DNA from: Alkaliphilus flagellatus
GTDB taxonomy: Bacteria > Bacillota > Clostridia > Peptostreptococcales > Natronincolaceae
Direction: 5' to 3'
Assembly (NCBI RefSeq): GCF_018919215.1
Contig: NZ_JAHLQK010000005.1
Coordinates: forward strand, 1 to 64,000
DNA: 64,000 nt
The notes under the pieces were generated by a model, which did no database searches, was not told the origin of the DNA, and saw only the letters and a list, made by a program, of their open reading frames with translations. Below, in pieces: positions 63,418 to 64,000 of this stretch (the stretch's first letter is position 1; every line of letters starts with the position of its first letter). The translations under genes were made by a program, and so were the position numbers.

Positions 63418-64000
63418 ATGAAAAAACGTATTGCTATTATAGGAAGTAGCGGAGGGAATCTTTATAATCTAGGAGGAAAAGAACCAAGAAAGTTATTAGG
63501 TGAAATACAAATACAAGCATCTGCTTCTGAAGTAGAAGTAGTAGAAGTTCAATTTATTGCCGCACAGGCATCGATGGATTATGTGAAAGAAAATACAAAA
63601 GCTAGGCTTTTCTACTGGGATGATGCAGAAAAGAATATTACATGTACAGATGAAGATACTTTAGAAAATATAAATAAAAAAGCTAGCGACTATGATGAAA
63701 GACTATCAATTAAAATCAGTAATGGAGAAATAGATGGATTGGTTGTTATGAGCTGTGATCCTAATGGGACCAACATTAAGGCTATAGAAGCGGCAACTTT
63801 AAATAAAATACCTATTGTAGGAACTGGTGGAACTTCTATGGCTACAATTTCATCATTAGGTGGAAATGTAATTTCAACATCTGGAACTACTGGGACAACT
63901 AATCGGACCAGAGCTGTAGCTGCAATTTCAGCATTAAGTAAATTTTGGAGTTTAAAATATAAGCCTGTAATTGGTGGAGGGAGTCAACAAACTCAAGAGG
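63418..64000 (+). CDS. Unrecognised protein, start only (runs off the window)
   Basis: The first 194 codons are open from ATG 63418, with AAAGGAGGG upstream. The N-terminus is KKRIAIIGSSGGNLYNLGGKEPRKLL, and later come DGLVVMSCDPNGTNIKAIEAATL, then IVGTGGTSMATISSLGGN and VISTSGTTGTTNRTRAVAAI. These Gly/Ser/Thr-rich turns after beta strands suggest nucleotide- or phosphate-binding loops in an alpha/beta fold. There is no signal peptide. I do not recognise the family. The paired operators imply control by the upstream GntR regulator, so a substrate-inducible pathway may begin here. Confidence 0.7.
   Translation, partial: MKKRIAIIGSSGGNLYNLGGKEPRKLLGEIQIQASASEVEVVEVQFIAAQASMDYVKENTKARLFYWDDAEKNITCTDEDTLENINKKASDYDERLSIKISNGEIDGLVVMSCDPNGTNIKAIEAATLNKIPIVGTGGTSMATISSLGGNVISTSGTTGTTNRTRAVAAISALSKFWSLKYKPVIGGGSQQTQE

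Noticed and set aside
1-64000. CRISPR arrays, insertion sequences, prophage genes, rRNA operons
   Set aside because: Looked for throughout; no regularly spaced repeats, transposase motifs, phage genes or rRNA sequence were recognised.

Overview
The window is a strongly AT-rich chromosomal segment of an endospore-forming Clostridia-type Firmicute. The evidence is the spoIIGA-sigE-sigG block, spoIIP, spoIVA, a YhcN-type lipoprotein, a Spo0E-like protein, the YIEGIA/DUF3189 genes, frequent TTG and GTG starts with strong GGAGG-type ribosome binding sites, and a MurE carrying the DNPR motif of meso-diaminopimelate enzymes. Gene order around division and sporulation genes resembles Bacillus and Clostridium. 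I cannot name a genus; an Alkaliphilus/Tissierella-like anaerobe is a guess. No insertion sequence, prophage or CRISPR array was seen; this is almost entirely core genome.

Layout. 1-2000: tail of a peptide ABC transporter ATPase, a PduO-type corrinoid adenosyltransferase, hpt and a 57-residue hypothetical. 2300-5130: a membrane protein with an Mrr-like domain paired with a GAF/PP2C phosphatase. 5190-8710: aroC-aroB-aroA. 8880-10310: pduL-deoC with a clear promoter. 10460-14040: a DUF2207 membrane protein, a flavodoxin-fold protein and a 2-hydroxyacid dehydrogenase, facing ychF on the minus strand. 15500-20810: YhcN lipoprotein, a membrane-anchored ferrochelatase-like protein, the ymfF/ymfH M16 pair and lgt. 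21060: a Spo0E-like gene of 49 codons.

21570-38950 is the division and cell-wall cluster: mraZ (preceded by five 10-bp-phased MraZ-type boxes), rsmH, ftsL, a PASTA penicillin-binding protein, murE, murF, mraY, murD, spoVE/ftsW, murG, murA, divIB, two DUF881 genes, sbp and ftsZ. No ftsA lies between sbp and ftsZ. It runs into the sporulation sigma block spoIIGA-sigE-sigG, then ylmC-like, nrdR, pgeF and a PhoP/PhoR-like two-component pair. Next come an FMN/FAD-binding reductase lipoprotein and a YesM/YesN-type two-component system.

51080-61000 is a second sporulation and housekeeping block: DUF1614 protein, spoIIP, YIEGIA protein with its small partner, two DUF3189 proteins, a PDZ/radical-SAM DUF512 protein, der, plsY, gpsA, and spoIVA behind a near-consensus sigma-E promoter. 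The end holds tRNA-Pro(GGG), a minus-strand BsuPI-like remnant, a DJ-1/PfpI protein, a GntR/UTRA regulator, a very long two-tier hairpin, and a promoter flanked by perfect operator copies driving an unrecognised gene that runs off the window.

The most interesting leads are the GntR/operator/unknown-gene module at the right edge, the chelatase-like membrane protein, the membrane Mrr-like/phosphatase pair, the phased MraZ boxes and the spoIIG-like promoter architecture.
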